A stretch of 64,000 bases of DNA. It comes from Virgisporangium ochraceum (GTDB lineage: Bacteria > Actinomycetota > Actinomycetes > Mycobacteriales > Micromonosporaceae). The DNA lies in NCBI RefSeq assembly GCF_016863655.1, contig NZ_BOPH01000062.1, positions 1 through 64,000 on the forward strand. The letters are read 5' to 3'. Both the position numbers and the translations under genes were made by a program. Below, piece after piece: positions 8,297 through 17,690 of the stretch; positions within the stretch are counted from its first letter, which is position 1; the number at the start of each line of letters is the position of its first letter. Under the pieces are notes generated by a model that was not told the DNA's origin, searched no databases, and saw only the letters and a list, made by a program, of their open reading frames with translations.

Positions 8297-10288
8297 ATGG
8301 ATGGTCAGGTGCTCGACGGTCGTTACCGTCTCGACGCCGAGATCGCCCGCGGAGCCATCGGCGTGGTGTGGCGGGCGGTGGACCTCACGAACGGTGAACC
8401 CGTGGCGGTGAAGCTGCTCCGCCCCGAGGCCGCCGCCGCGCCCGACCTGGTGAGCGGCTTTCTCGCCGAGGCGGAGATCCTCGCCGAGCTCGACCACCCG
8501 AGCATTGTCCGGGTCCGCAACCTGATCACGGGTGACGGCGTGACGGCGCTCGTCATGGACCTGGTGGTCGGTTCCGACCTGCGTCGCCGGCTGCGCACGG
8601 GTGGGCCGCTGCCCGCCCAGCGGGCGGCCGAGGTGGTGGCACAGGTCGCCGACGCGCTGGGCCACATCCACGCCCTCGGCATCACCCACGGCGACGTCAA
8701 GCCCGGCAACATCCTGCTTCCCGACGACGGCGGACCCGTGCGGCTCGCCGACTTCGGGGTCGCCCGCCGGGCCGGCCAGCCGGCCGGGCCGACGCTCGCC
8801 ACCCCCGAGTACGTGTCTCCGGAGGTCGTCGCCGGTGACCCGCCGTCGCCGGCCGCCGACGTCTACGCGCTCGGCATCGTGGTCTACGAACTGCTCTGCG
8901 GTCGCAGCCCGTACCGGGGCGGCCCGCCCAGCGACGTGCTGCGCCGCCACGCCGCGTGCGTGCCGGTGCCGCCCGCCGGCATGCCGACCCCGCTGTGGGA
9001 CCTCGCCGACGCCTGCATCCAGCTCGACCCACGGCTGCGGCCGAGCCCCGACTCGCTCGCGTCGCGCCTGCGGGCCGCGCAGGCCGGGCTGGCCGACCAC
9101 CCCGCGCTCGCGCCGCTGCCCGCCGGTGCCGTGACGTACTGGCCCCGCTCGGCCGAGGTGACCGCGCCGATGACGTCCGCCCTGCCGAAGGTCGCCTGGG
9201 TGCCGCTGGCCGCCGCGCCGGTGTCGCCGGCGGGTACCGACGCCGCCCGCTTCGTGGCGGTGCCGGTCGGTTCACCGGAGGCCGCCGCGGCCGCGACCGG
9301 ACCCGTTCCGGAGGCCGCGACCGAGGCGGTGCCGGCTTCGGCCGCGGGGCTCGTCCCGCCGGTCGGCGCGCGGTCGAGCGTGCCGGTGCCGCCGTCGTCG
9401 GTCGCTCCGGTTCCGGTCCCGGTCCCGCCGGTGGCCGCAGAGCCGGGGACCGCGGAGGCGGCAGCCGTGGAGCCGGTGGCCGTGGAGTCGGTTGCCGCGT
9501 CGGTGCCCGCGGAGGAGCGGACCGTCGATACCCGCAAGCCGGAACCGCCCACCCTGGAGCAGCCGGTCTCCGGCGCTCCCATGCCGGGTGGACCGGTCTC
9601 CGGCGGCCCGATCTCGGGTGGCCCCGTCTCCGGTGGCCCCGTCTCCGGTGGCCCCGTCTCCAGTAACCCGGTGTCCAGCAACCCGGTCTCGCCCGGCCCG
9701 GGCGTCGCCGCGCCGTTCCCGCCGTTCCCCATGCCGGTGGGCGCGCCGGACATCCCGCCGGCGGGTGCGCCGGACATCCTGCCGCCGGTCAGCCCGGCGC
9801 CGTTCCCGCCGGCGGATCCGGTGGACCCGGCGCGGCCCGACGACCGGTCGCGGCGCCGCACGCCGGTGCTCGCCGGCCTCGCGGCGGCGGTGCTGATCCT
9901 GCTGATGGTCGGCGCGGGCGTGTTCCTCGCCACCAATGTCTTCGACGCGGAGAAGCGGCCGACCGGGTCGGTAGGTGAGGCGCCCGGACAGAACGGTCAG
10001 AACGGATCGCCGTCCACGGCGCCGTCGCCGAGCGGTGAGCCGTCGCAGCCGACGCCGTCGGCCTCCACGCCGAGCGCCGGACCCGGAACCGGAAACGACG
10101 GTTCCGGCAACGGTAACGGTGACGGCGGCAACGGAAACGGCAACGGAAACGGCAATGGTGGCAACGGAAACGGCGGAAGCAACGGCGGGAACGACGGCGG
10201 TGGCGGTAACGGCAACGACGGCGACCCCGAATTCCCCGGCGGTATCGGCGATCCGTTCCCTCCGATGCCCACTCCGCCGCGCCGCTGA
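8297..10288 (+). CDS. membrane-anchored Ser/Thr protein kinase (PknB type)
   Basis: A 663-residue Hanks-type kinase. The catalytic domain spans residues 8-270: glycine loop ARGAIGVV, ATP Lys 39 (VAVKLL), catalytic loop HGDVKPGN with Asp 133, DFG Asp 152 (LADFGVAR), and APE-like TPEYVSPEV. The loop is HGD rather than HRD, so activation by loop phosphorylation may differ. A Pro/Val/Ala-rich linker has repeated VSGGP units (about residues 430-460). One TM helix lies near 525-550, followed by an extracellular tail rich in Ser, Pro, then Gly-Asn repeats. No PASTA domains. Start behind GGGGGAGGG. No phosphatase gene is nearby. Confidence 0.9.
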   Translation: MDGQVLDGRYRLDAEIARGAIGVVWRAVDLTNGEPVAVKLLRPEAAAAPDLVSGFLAEAEILAELDHPSIVRVRNLITGDGVTALVMDLVVGSDLRRRLRTGGPLPAQRAAEVVAQVADALGHIHALGITHGDVKPGNILLPDDGGPVRLADFGVARRAGQPAGPTLATPEYVSPEVVAGDPPSPAADVYALGIVVYELLCGRSPYRGGPPSDVLRRHAACVPVPPAGMPTPLWDLADACIQLDPRLRPSPDSLASRLRAAQAGLADHPALAPLPAGAVTYWPRSAEVTAPMTSALPKVAWVPLAAAPVSPAGTDAARFVAVPVGSPEAAAAATGPVPEAATEAVPASAAGLVPPVGARSSVPVPPSSVAPVPVPVPPVAAEPGTAEAAAVEPVAVESVAASVPAEERTVDTRKPEPPTLEQPVSGAPMPGGPVSGGPISGGPVSGGPVSGGPVSSNPVSSNPVSPGPGVAAPFPPFPMPVGAPDIPPAGAPDILPPVSPAPFPPADPVDPARPDDRSRRRTPVLAGLAAAVLILLMVGAGVFLATNVFDAEKRPTGSVGEAPGQNGQNGSPSTAPSPSGEPSQPTPSASTPSAGPGTGNDGSGNGNGDGGNGNGNGNGNGGNGNGGSNGGNDGGGGNGNDGDPEFPGGIGDPFPPMPTPPRR

Positions 10289-10302
10289 ACGCATGTAGAC
10301 CG

Positions 10303-10368
10303 TCCACGATCGACTGTCCCGACCGGCCGTCCACACTCGACTGTCCGGTCGGGACAGTGCACAGTGGA
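10303..10368. promoter_or_regulatory. three-copy operator-like array TCCAC-N5-ACTGTCC
   Basis: Copies lie at 10303-10319 and 10330-10346 on the plus strand and at 10352-10368 on the minus strand. The first two are 27 bp apart and identical at 16 of 18 positions over the longer unit. The region also folds into a 14-bp perfect inverted repeat (10313-10326 with 10345-10358). It lies between the kinase stop and the PadR gene. It is likely a binding site cluster for a regulator, possibly the PadR protein itself. Confidence 0.6.
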
Positions 10369-10385
10369 GTCTGGTGGCGGTGAAA

Positions 10386-10402
10386 TCCAGGAAAATCCTG
10401 GA
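10386..10402. promoter_or_regulatory. perfect palindrome TCCAGGA-AAA-TCCTGGA before PadR gene
   Basis: A 7-bp perfect inverted repeat with a 3-nt spacer, 31 nt upstream of the PadR start codon. This fits a dimeric regulator operator overlapping a promoter. Confidence 0.55.
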
Positions 10403-10433
10403 CTGTCGGCCGTCGAAGTGGCAACTTGGTGGC

Positions 10434-10949
10434 ATGGCCGATTCCGGACTCAACCCCACCGCGGCTGCGCTGCTCGGTCTTCTGCACGACGGACCGATGA
10501 CCGGTGGGCAACTGATGGGCGCCGCGCAGAAGCGTCTCGGTCCTTACTGGTCGATGACGCGCAGCCAGGTCTACCGCGAGCTTCCCGCGCTCGCCGAGGC
10601 CGGTTTCGTCAAGCTCGGCAAACCCGGTGCCCGGTCGAGCCAGCCGTACTCGATCACGCCGGCGGGCAAGCGGGCGTTCGTGCGCTGGCTCGGTGAGCCG
10701 GCGTCGCGCGAGGTGATGCGTAGCCCGCTCGCGTTGCGGGTGGCGTTCGGCGCGCACCAGTCCGCGGCCCAGTTGCAGCAGGCCTACGCGCAGGCGACCG
10801 AGTACCACACCGGTGCCCTGAACGAGGCGCGCGAGCAGGCCAAGGAGGCCAAGAAGGAAGGCGACGAGTTCGGCTCCGCCTCCCTCGAGCTCGCGGCCGC
10901 CTACCACCGCGCGGCGCTCGCCTGGCTGAAGAACGCTCCGGCCAAGTAA
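10434..10949 (+). CDS. PadR-family transcriptional regulator
   Basis: A 171-residue protein. The N-terminal winged helix (ALLGLLHDGPMTGGQLMGAA, then SQVYRELPALAEAGFV and the wing KPGARSSQPYSITPAGKRAF) is the PadR fold. A C-terminal helical dimerisation region follows (residues 95-171), rich in Ala, Glu and Lys. The ATG at 10434 is chosen because the PadR domain begins right after it. Two palindromic signals precede it and suggest autoregulation. The gene ends 17 nt before prfB. The effector is unknown. Confidence 0.85.
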   Translation: MADSGLNPTAAALLGLLHDGPMTGGQLMGAAQKRLGPYWSMTRSQVYRELPALAEAGFVKLGKPGARSSQPYSITPAGKRAFVRWLGEPASREVMRSPLALRVAFGAHQSAAQLQQAYAQATEYHTGALNEAREQAKEAKKEGDEFGSASLELAAAYHRAALAWLKNAPAK

Positions 10950-10954
10950 GCGCC

Positions 10955-10960
10955 TACAGT
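10955..10960 (+). promoter_or_regulatory. -10 element TACAGT of prfB
   Basis: TACAGT is 6 nt before the GTG at 10967, with no typical Shine-Dalgarno. Likely leaderless transcription. Confidence 0.45.
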
Positions 10961-10966
10961 GAGAGT

Positions 10967-12076
<1,110 letters not shown>

Positions 12077-12232
12077 CTTACACGCTCCGTAGTCGTCTGT
12101 GATGGGACGCACATCACAGTTGGGTGACTTGGCCTTGCGTGGCCTCGACGTTCGTGCTGCGTCTTTGCGGTGCATTAAGTATGAATCGGGCATCGTCGCA
12201 CACGCCGGCCTTGGCGAATCCGTACCTACGCG

Positions 12233-12238
12233 TAGACT
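12233..12238 (+). promoter_or_regulatory. -10 element TAGACT of ftsE
   Basis: TAGACT is 8 nt before the GTG at 12247, in the 170-nt gap after prfB. No Shine-Dalgarno precedes the GTG. Confidence 0.42.
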
Positions 12239-12246
12239 GACGCCCC

Positions 12247-12927
12247 GTGATTCAGCTCGAACGCGTGACGAAGACCTACCCCAAAGCGTCCAGGCCGTCG
12301 TTGGATGACGTCTCGGTCTCCATCGACAAGGGCGAGTTCGTCTTCTTCATCGGCCCGTCCGGGTCCGGGAAGTCCACCATCATCAAGCTGCTTCTGCATG
12401 AAGTCACCCCCACCAAGGGCAAGGTCATCGTCAACACCCGTGACGTGACCGCCATGAGGTCGTGGCGCATCCCGGCGTTCCGCCGGTCGATCGGCTGCGT
12501 CTTCCAGGACTTCCGGCTGCTGCCCAACCGCACCGCGTACGAGAACGTGGCGTTCGCGCTGGAGGTGATCGGCAAGTCGACGGCGGTCGCCCGACGGGTC
12601 GTGCCCGAGGTGCTGGAGCTGGTCGGCCTCGGCGGCAAGGAGCACCGCTACCCCCAGGAGCTGTCCGGTGGTGAGCAGCAGCGCGTGGCCGTCGCCCGCG
12701 CGTTCGTCAACCGGCCACTGATTCTGCTCGCCGACGAGCCCACCGGTAACCTCGACCCGGACACTTCGATCGAGATCATGCGCCTGCTCGACCGCATCAA
12801 CCGCACGGGTACGACGGTCGTCATGGTCACCCACGACTCGAACATCGTGAACCAGATGCGGCGTCGGGTCATCGAGATCGAGAACGGTCGGATCGTGCGC
12901 GACCAGCCGCGCGGCGTGTACGGCTGA
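12247..12927 (+). CDS. ftsE: cell division ATP-binding protein FtsE
   Basis: A 226-residue ABC ATPase. Walker A GPSGSGKST (about residues 37-45), Q-loop CVFQDFRLLPN, signature LSGGEQQRVAVARAF, Walker B LILLADEPTG and switch His (MVTHDS) are all present. With FtsX it forms the complex that gates septal peptidoglycan hydrolysis. It starts at GTG and is followed by ftsX after 24 nt. The short C-terminus (IVRDQPRGVYG) is typical of actinobacterial FtsE. Confidence 0.95.
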   Translation: MIQLERVTKTYPKASRPSLDDVSVSIDKGEFVFFIGPSGSGKSTIIKLLLHEVTPTKGKVIVNTRDVTAMRSWRIPAFRRSIGCVFQDFRLLPNRTAYENVAFALEVIGKSTAVARRVVPEVLELVGLGGKEHRYPQELSGGEQQRVAVARAFVNRPLILLADEPTGNLDPDTSIEIMRLLDRINRTGTTVVMVTHDSNIVNQMRRRVIEIENGRIVRDQPRGVYG

Positions 12928-12951
12928 GCCCCGGAGAGGATTGTTCCTTCA

Positions 12952-13833
12952 ATGCGCGTGAAATACGTCCTGTCCGAGGTTTTCACCGGCCTCTGGCGTA
13001 ACGTCACGATGACCATCGCGATGATCATCACGATGGCGGTGTCGCTCACCATGCTCGGTGGCGGCCTGATGCTGTTCTGGCAGATCGACCGGATGGAGAC
13101 CTTCTTCTTCGCCCGCGTCGAGGTCTCGATCTTCCTGAAGGCCGACATCACCGGCGAGCAACGCACGGCCCTCGATGAGGAGCTGCGGGCCGATCCGCTC
13201 GTCGACTCGGTCGAGTACGAGAGCAAGCAGCAGGCCTACGACAACTTCACCCAGTTGTACGAGGACTCGCCCGACCTGGTGGAGTCGGTCAAGCCCGACA
13301 CCCTCCCCGAGTCGTTCCGGGTCAAGCTGAAGAACCCGGAGAAGTTCAAGGAGATCTCCGAGCGCTATCAGGACAAGGCCGGCGTCGACGACATCGTCGA
13401 CCAGAAGGAGCTGCTCGGACGGGTGTTCAGCATCCTCGGGTCGATCCAGTCCGGAGCGCTGATCGTCTCGATCTTCCAGGGCGTGGCGGCCCTGCTCCTG
13501 GTGGCGAACACGATCCAGGTGGCGGCGTACTCCAAGCGGAGGGAGGTCGCCGTCATGAAACTCGTCGGCGCCTCCAACTGGTTCATCCAGGCGCCGTTCG
13601 TGCTGGAGGCCGTGTTCGCCGGTCTGATCGGCGCGATCCTCGCGTTCGCGTTCCTGTTCACGGGCTGGTGGGTGATGTTCTCCGAAGGCGGCAGACTCGA
13701 GTCGCTGGAGACCGTCCTGACCCCGGTCCGATGGCAGGACGTGCTGCTGATGCTGCCGATCCTCGCCGGGATCAGCGCGCTGGTCAGCGCGGTGACGGGG
13801 TGGATCACGCTGAGGTTCTACGTCCGCGTCTAG
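12952..13833 (+). CDS. ftsX: cell division protein FtsX (permease-like)
   Basis: A 293-residue membrane partner of FtsE. TM1 is near residues 20-42, followed by an extracellular loop of about 120 residues (KADITGEQRTALDEEL to ELLGRVFSILG) expected to bind a peptidoglycan hydrolase. Three more TM helices lie in the C-terminal half, with KLVGASNWFIQAPFVLE typical of FtsX. SD GGAGAGGA precedes the ATG. It is followed by an M23 hydrolase, the likely partner. Confidence 0.94.
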   Translation: MRVKYVLSEVFTGLWRNVTMTIAMIITMAVSLTMLGGGLMLFWQIDRMETFFFARVEVSIFLKADITGEQRTALDEELRADPLVDSVEYESKQQAYDNFTQLYEDSPDLVESVKPDTLPESFRVKLKNPEKFKEISERYQDKAGVDDIVDQKELLGRVFSILGSIQSGALIVSIFQGVAALLLVANTIQVAAYSKRREVAVMKLVGASNWFIQAPFVLEAVFAGLIGAILAFAFLFTGWWVMFSEGGRLESLETVLTPVRWQDVLLMLPILAGISALVSAVTGWITLRFYVRV

Positions 13834-13874
13834 CCCGAATTGGTCGTAAATCGGCCAATATCCGCAAGACCGCC

Positions 13875-13880
13875 TATATT
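13875..13880 (+). promoter_or_regulatory. -10 element TATATT of the M23 peptidase gene
   Basis: TATATT ends 8 nt before the GTG at 13889, inside an AT-richer 55-nt gap after ftsX. The only SD-like GGAG is too close to the start, so a leaderless mRNA is likely. Confidence 0.5.
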
Positions 13881-13888
13881 GTCGGAGT

Positions 13889-15142
13889 GTGCTACGCACT
13901 CTACTGATCGTCGTGGCCGGTGCCGTGCTCCTTGCGGCACCGGCCGTCGCGAGTCCAGAGGACGACAAGGCACGGGTCGACCGGGAACTGGCCGCCGCGT
14001 CGGAGGATCTGACGACGGCCACCGCGAAGGCCCAGAAGGCGGCGGCGGACTACGCCACCGCCGTGGAGGCGCTGCCGGCCGCCGAGACCGCCGCGGCGGA
14101 GGCCGCCGGACAGGTGGTCGCCGCCGAGGCCGCGGCGCGCCGGGCGCAGCGTGAGGTCGACGCCGCCCGGTCCGAACAGGCGAAGGCAGACGCGGTGCTG
14201 GCGTCGGCCTCCGTCGAGGTCGACCGGGCGCGCAACGGCGTGGCCCAGTTCGTCACCGCGACCTACAAGGGCGGCGGGGTGGCCCTGCTCGACTCCATCG
14301 TGACCGCCGGCTCGCCGAACGAGCTCGCGGTGCGCATGGGCTACCTCGACAAGGTCGCCGAGAGCCGCAACTCCGCGGTCGACGCGCTCGTCGACGCCCG
14401 CGGCGTCGCGCGGGAGCAGCGGGGGATCGCCGGGCTCGCGTCCCACAAGGCGCAGGAGGCGGCCGACGCCGCCGCGCGGGCGCTGGACCGCAGCCGGGCC
14501 GCCGCCGCTGCCGCGGCCGCCGCCACCGAGCGGGTCAAGACGCTGATCACCCAGCGGGAGGCGGCCGTGGCCGCCGCGACCGAGGAGCGCGGCGCGGTGC
14601 TGGCGAAGTACAACGAGCTGCAGGAGGAGAGTGCCCGCGTCGCGGCCGACCTGCGTGCGGCGGCGGCGCGCAAGCCGTCGCCCGGTGGTCCGACGGCCGG
14701 CGGCGGTGGCAACCTGCCGGCGGTCTCGAACGGGGCCTTCCTCACGATGCCCGTACGCGGACGCAAGACGAGCAACTTCGGCCGCCGCTTCCATCCGCTG
14801 TTCCACTACTGGCGGCTGCACAGCGGGATCGACGTCGGTGCCGGCATGGGCGCACCGATCGTGGCGTCTGCCGACGGCGAGGTCGTGCGGGCGGGGTACA
14901 GCGGCGGCTCCGGGAACTACACGTGCATCTACCACGGTCGACGGGGCGGCGACGCGGTGTCGACCTGCTACGCGCACCAGTCCCAGATTCTCGTGAGACC
15001 GGGACAGCAGGTGCGCCGCGGCCAGCTGATCGGTCGGGTGGGCAGCACGGGCACCTCCACCGGGCCGCACCTGCACTTCGAGGTCCGTCTCGACGGCAAC
15101 CCGGTCGACCCCGTGAAATGGCTTCCGTCGTGCCTGTGTTGA
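13889..15142 (+). CDS. secreted M23-family peptidoglycan hydrolase with coiled coil (EnvC/RipC-like)
   Basis: A 417-residue exported protein. The signal peptide is MLRTLLIVVAGAVLLAAPAVAS. Residues 25-265 are a long Ala/Glu/Lys/Arg-rich coiled coil. The C-terminal LytM/M23 domain has zinc ligands in HSGIDVGAGMG (His, Asp) and PHLHFEV (His), with the repeat VGSTGTSTGPH. It therefore has the residues to be an active endopeptidase. A coiled coil plus M23 directly after ftsEX matches FtsEX-activated hydrolases. Confidence 0.9.
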   Translation: MLRTLLIVVAGAVLLAAPAVASPEDDKARVDRELAAASEDLTTATAKAQKAAADYATAVEALPAAETAAAEAAGQVVAAEAAARRAQREVDAARSEQAKADAVLASASVEVDRARNGVAQFVTATYKGGGVALLDSIVTAGSPNELAVRMGYLDKVAESRNSAVDALVDARGVAREQRGIAGLASHKAQEAADAAARALDRSRAAAAAAAAATERVKTLITQREAAVAAATEERGAVLAKYNELQEESARVAADLRAAAARKPSPGGPTAGGGGNLPAVSNGAFLTMPVRGRKTSNFGRRFHPLFHYWRLHSGIDVGAGMGAPIVASADGEVVRAGYSGGSGNYTCIYHGRRGGDAVSTCYAHQSQILVRPGQQVRRGQLIGRVGSTGTSTGPHLHFEVRLDGNPVDPVKWLPSCLC

Positions 15143-15185
15143 ACCGATAGCATTAGCCGCTCATCGGGACAGGGAGGCCAGAACC

Positions 15186-15665
15186 ATGCCGCGCGAGAAG
15201 GGCCGCAAGGTCGTCGCCTCCAACCGCAAGGCGTACCACGACTACACGATCCTCGACACGTTCGAGGCCGGCATGCAGCTCACCGGTACCGAGGTCAAGT
15301 CGCTGCGGGCCGGCCGGGCCAACCTCGTCGACGCGTTCGCCGAGGTGCGGCAGGGCGAGGTCTTCCTGTTGAACATGCACATCCCCGAGTACGCCCAGGG
15401 CACGTGGACCAACCACGAGCCGCGGCGCACCCGCAAGCTGCTGCTCAAGCGGCCCGAGATCGACCGGCTGCAGGGCAAGGTCCGCGAGACCGGCAACACG
15501 CTGGTGCCGCTGGCCGTGTACTTCTCCGACGGCTGGGCCAAGGTCGAGATCGGGCTCGCCAAGGGCAAGCGCACCTACGACAAGCGGCAGGACCTCGCCA
15601 AGCGCGACGCCGACCGCGAGATCGCCCGCGCGGCAGGCCGGCGAGGCAAGGGCTACAGCGAGTGA
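15186..15665 (+). CDS. smpB: SsrA-binding protein SmpB
   Basis: A 159-residue RNA-binding protein that delivers tmRNA to stalled ribosomes. The family core is clear: NRKAYHDYTILDTFEAG, GTEVKSLRAGRANLVDAF and LLLKRPEIDRL. The basic C-terminal tail (KRTYDKRQDLAKRDADREI to GRRGKGYSE) inserts in the empty mRNA channel. SD GGGAGG precedes the ATG. ssrA follows about 1.5 kb downstream on the same strand. Confidence 0.96.
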   Translation: MPREKGRKVVASNRKAYHDYTILDTFEAGMQLTGTEVKSLRAGRANLVDAFAEVRQGEVFLLNMHIPEYAQGTWTNHEPRRTRKLLLKRPEIDRLQGKVRETGNTLVPLAVYFSDGWAKVEIGLAKGKRTYDKRQDLAKRDADREIARAAGRRGKGYSE

Positions 15666-15738
15666 CGTTCACCTGAGGTGATCATGGGGTTGTTGTGGCG
15701 GGAGGGCCCCGGGTAAGTTGATCACAGTGTCACTTACC

Positions 15739-15744
15739 TATAGT
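15739..15744 (+). promoter_or_regulatory. -10 element TATAGT of the SRPBCC/CBM2 gene
   Basis: TATAGT is 6 nt before the GTG at 15751, with TTGATC at 15718-15723 as a possible -35 (15-nt spacing). An overlapping ATG at 15747 is out of frame. Strong leaderless candidate. Confidence 0.5.
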
Positions 15745-15750
15745 CAATGA

Positions 15751-17130
15751 GTGACCGAAATTCGGCTCGACGTCGAGTTGGAGCACCCGCCGGAGCGGAT
15801 CTGGCGGGCCATCGTCGAACCGGACAATCTGGCCGAGTGGTTCTTCCCGAACGGGTTACAGCCTGTCGTGGGTCACCGGTTCCGCATCGAGCCGGAGGGT
15901 GAGGCCGGGTTCGTCGACCCGATCGACGCCGAGATCCTCGAGGTCGACGCCCCGAAGCGGCTGGCGATGCGCTGGCTCGCCCCCGAACTCGACGCCCGGG
16001 TCACGTTCAGCCTCATGAAGGTGGCCGGTGGCAGCCGCCTCACCCTGCGGCAGAGCGGGTTCTTCGGCATGCAGGGCCTGCTGCGCCGCCGGGTGCTGCA
16101 CCGGGTCTACACCGAGATGCTCGGCCGGCGGCTGCCGGAGGTGCTGGCGCGGCTCGCCGTCGACGACGGCCGGCGCGGTCCGAGCGGCGCGGTCGGCTCG
16201 GCCCTCGCCCGCCGACGCGCCCAGCGCGCCCGCTCCAACGACGCGGCCGGCCGGCGCAACGTCGCCCGCCCGTTCCGCCGGCGCAACTCGCTGGGCCGCC
16301 GGTTGCGCGCCGTCGGGCGCGTGCACGTCACCCGGCCGCTGAGCCTGGAGTCGACGCTGGCGATGGCCGCCGCGGCGCTGCCGGGCCGTCGTCGGGCGTC
16401 GCGGTCGGGTGGACGCCGGAAACCGCCGTCGGAGCGCCGGCGGGTCTACCGCGCGAAGCTCTACCGGACCCGGGAGCGCGTGGTCGACGTGCTCGCGTCC
16501 ATCGGCACCGCGGTGGCGCGGCCGGCACCACAGACCGAGGACGCGCGGGCCCGCTCGGTGGCGATCGGGGCGGCCCTGATGCTCGTGCTCGTCGTGGTGC
16601 TGGCGATCGTGGCGGCTGCCACGATCATGATTCCGGCCAGCGATCCGCAGGTCGGGGAGGGCTTCGAGGGCAGGTCGGGCTACGCCGAGCTCCCCGGCCG
16701 TCCCGTCGCTTCGGTGTCCGCCGGCACCAGCCGCAACGCCTCGACGGCGCCCGCGCCCGGCGGGGGCCTCTCGGCCGCCGCCTCGGGCCGCGCCGCGCTT
16801 GCGGCGGCCTACGCCGAGGAAGGGCTGAGGATCGGCGGGTACCGCGGCAGGATCACGCTGACCAACCCCGGCCCGGCGCCGGTCTCCGGCTGGACGGTCG
16901 TGGTGACGCTGCGCGAGACCGTGACGCTTCCGCTGATCGGCACCGTGGTGCGCTCCCCGGTGGGTGCCGAGGCCCGGCAGGAGGGTGCCACGGTGACGTT
17001 CACCCCGGCCGCCGCCACCCGGGAGGTCACCCCGGGCACCCCGGTGACGTTCACCTTCGAGGTCGACGGCGTGGGCCGGCCCGCCACCTGCACCGTCGAC
17101 GGCCAGCGCTGTAACGGGGTCGGGGAATAG
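15751..17130 (+). CDS. SRPBCC (AHSA1-like) domain fused to a TM helix and a CBM2-like domain
   Basis: A 459-residue protein with an unusual domain order. Residues 1-135 are an SRPBCC/AHSA1-like fold (PPERIWRAIVEPDNLAEWFF, then MRWLAPELDARVTFSL). Residues 140-265 form an Arg-rich basic linker. One TM helix spans about 270-295. A Ser/Pro/Ala linker leads to a C-terminal CBM2-like beta domain (360-459: RGRITLTNPGPAPVSGWTVVV and final PATCTVDGQRC with two Cys). The SRPBCC part would be cytoplasmic and the CBM outside. It sits between smpB and ssrA but shows no link to trans-translation. Function unknown. Confidence 0.75.
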   Translation: MTEIRLDVELEHPPERIWRAIVEPDNLAEWFFPNGLQPVVGHRFRIEPEGEAGFVDPIDAEILEVDAPKRLAMRWLAPELDARVTFSLMKVAGGSRLTLRQSGFFGMQGLLRRRVLHRVYTEMLGRRLPEVLARLAVDDGRRGPSGAVGSALARRRAQRARSNDAAGRRNVARPFRRRNSLGRRLRAVGRVHVTRPLSLESTLAMAAAALPGRRRASRSGGRRKPPSERRRVYRAKLYRTRERVVDVLASIGTAVARPAPQTEDARARSVAIGAALMLVLVVVLAIVAAATIMIPASDPQVGEGFEGRSGYAELPGRPVASVSAGTSRNASTAPAPGGGLSAAASGRAALAAAYAEEGLRIGGYRGRITLTNPGPAPVSGWTVVVTLRETVTLPLIGTVVRSPVGAEARQEGATVTFTPAAATREVTPGTPVTFTFEVDGVGRPATCTVDGQRCNGVGE

Positions 17131-17143
17131 GGCGGTGGGCTGG

Positions 17144-17149
17144 TAGTGT
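17144..17149 (+). promoter_or_regulatory. probable ssrA promoter -10 (TAGTGT)
   Basis: TAGTGT is 25 nt upstream of the mature tmRNA 5' end, leaving a short 5' leader for RNase P removal. Confidence 0.4.
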
Positions 17150-17174
17150 TGGTAGCTGTGGTAGATCCACTCCA

Positions 17175-17545
17175 GGGGGTGACTGGTTTCGACTTTGTGC
17201 GTTGCGGCAGGTGAAGCGAGCCGAGGAAGCCAACGTTGTCTCGCTAATCATTCGTTGGAAAGTAATAAGCGCCAAGATGAAGCGCTCCGAGCTCGCGCTC
17301 GCCGCCTGAGGCGGGTAGCGACTCTGTCGGCCTAGGAATGCCTTCGTCCTAGATCCCGGCATCAGCTAGAAGGCTGGCCAAGCGGACGCGGCTACGGCGT
17401 CCGGGCGGCGAGATCTAATGTGGCTGGGCCCGTCACTCCGACTCGCTCGTGTGATCGGAGGGGCCGAGTAGAGGCATAGCGAGCTGCGCTCGGAGAAGCC
17501 CTGTCAAGACGGCGAAGGACCCGGGTTCGATTCCCGGCACCTCCA
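17175..17545 (+). ncRNA. ssrA: transfer-messenger RNA (tmRNA)
   Basis: About 371 nt. The tRNA-like ends pair: GGGGGTG at 17175-17181 with CACCTCC at 17538-17544, followed by discriminator A. The T arm is GGGTTCGATTCCC. CCA is not encoded and must be added. The tag reading frame runs GCC at 17271 to TGA at 17307-17309 and gives AKMKRSELALAA, with the LALAA ending that marks proteins for ClpXP. The resume codon follows AGTAATAAGC. smpB lies upstream. Confidence 0.93.
17271..17309 (+). other. tmRNA proteolysis tag reading frame
   Basis: Encodes AKMKRSELALAA then TGA. The first Ala codon (GCC) is the expected resume codon. The tag is 12 residues, similar in length to other actinobacterial tags of the LALAA type. 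Confidence 0.85.
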
Positions 17546-17555
17546 CAGGACGGAA

Positions 17556-17594
17556 GTGGCCTGTGTACGCGGACAACGCGGACACGGGCCATTT
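17556..17594 (+). terminator. ssrA terminator hairpin
   Basis: The stem TGGCCTGTGT (17557-17566) pairs with ACACGGGCCA (17582-17591) with one G-T wobble, followed by TTTCGTTGT. Placed 11 nt after the tmRNA 3' end. Confidence 0.6.
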
Positions 17595-17690
17595 CGTTGT
17601 CCGGGCTGTCGGCCGTTCGGGTCGATGTCGCGGGTTTGGCTTCACCGCCGCCGGGGTCGAGCCGATCCCGGGCTCGTGACATGTGGCCAT

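Noticed and set aside
13834..13888. Cyclic di-AMP (ydaO-type) riboswitch before the M23 gene
   Set aside because: The gap is only 55 nt, too short for that fold, and it carries a -10 at leaderless spacing.
17175..17545. A separate tRNA gene at the 3' end of ssrA
   Set aside because: The T arm and acceptor end belong to the tmRNA fold; the 5' partner is at 17175. No independent anticodon arm is present.
17175..17690. Integrated element at the ssrA 3' end, a common attachment site
   Set aside because: No integrase gene and no repeat of the tmRNA 3' end were found downstream in the window.
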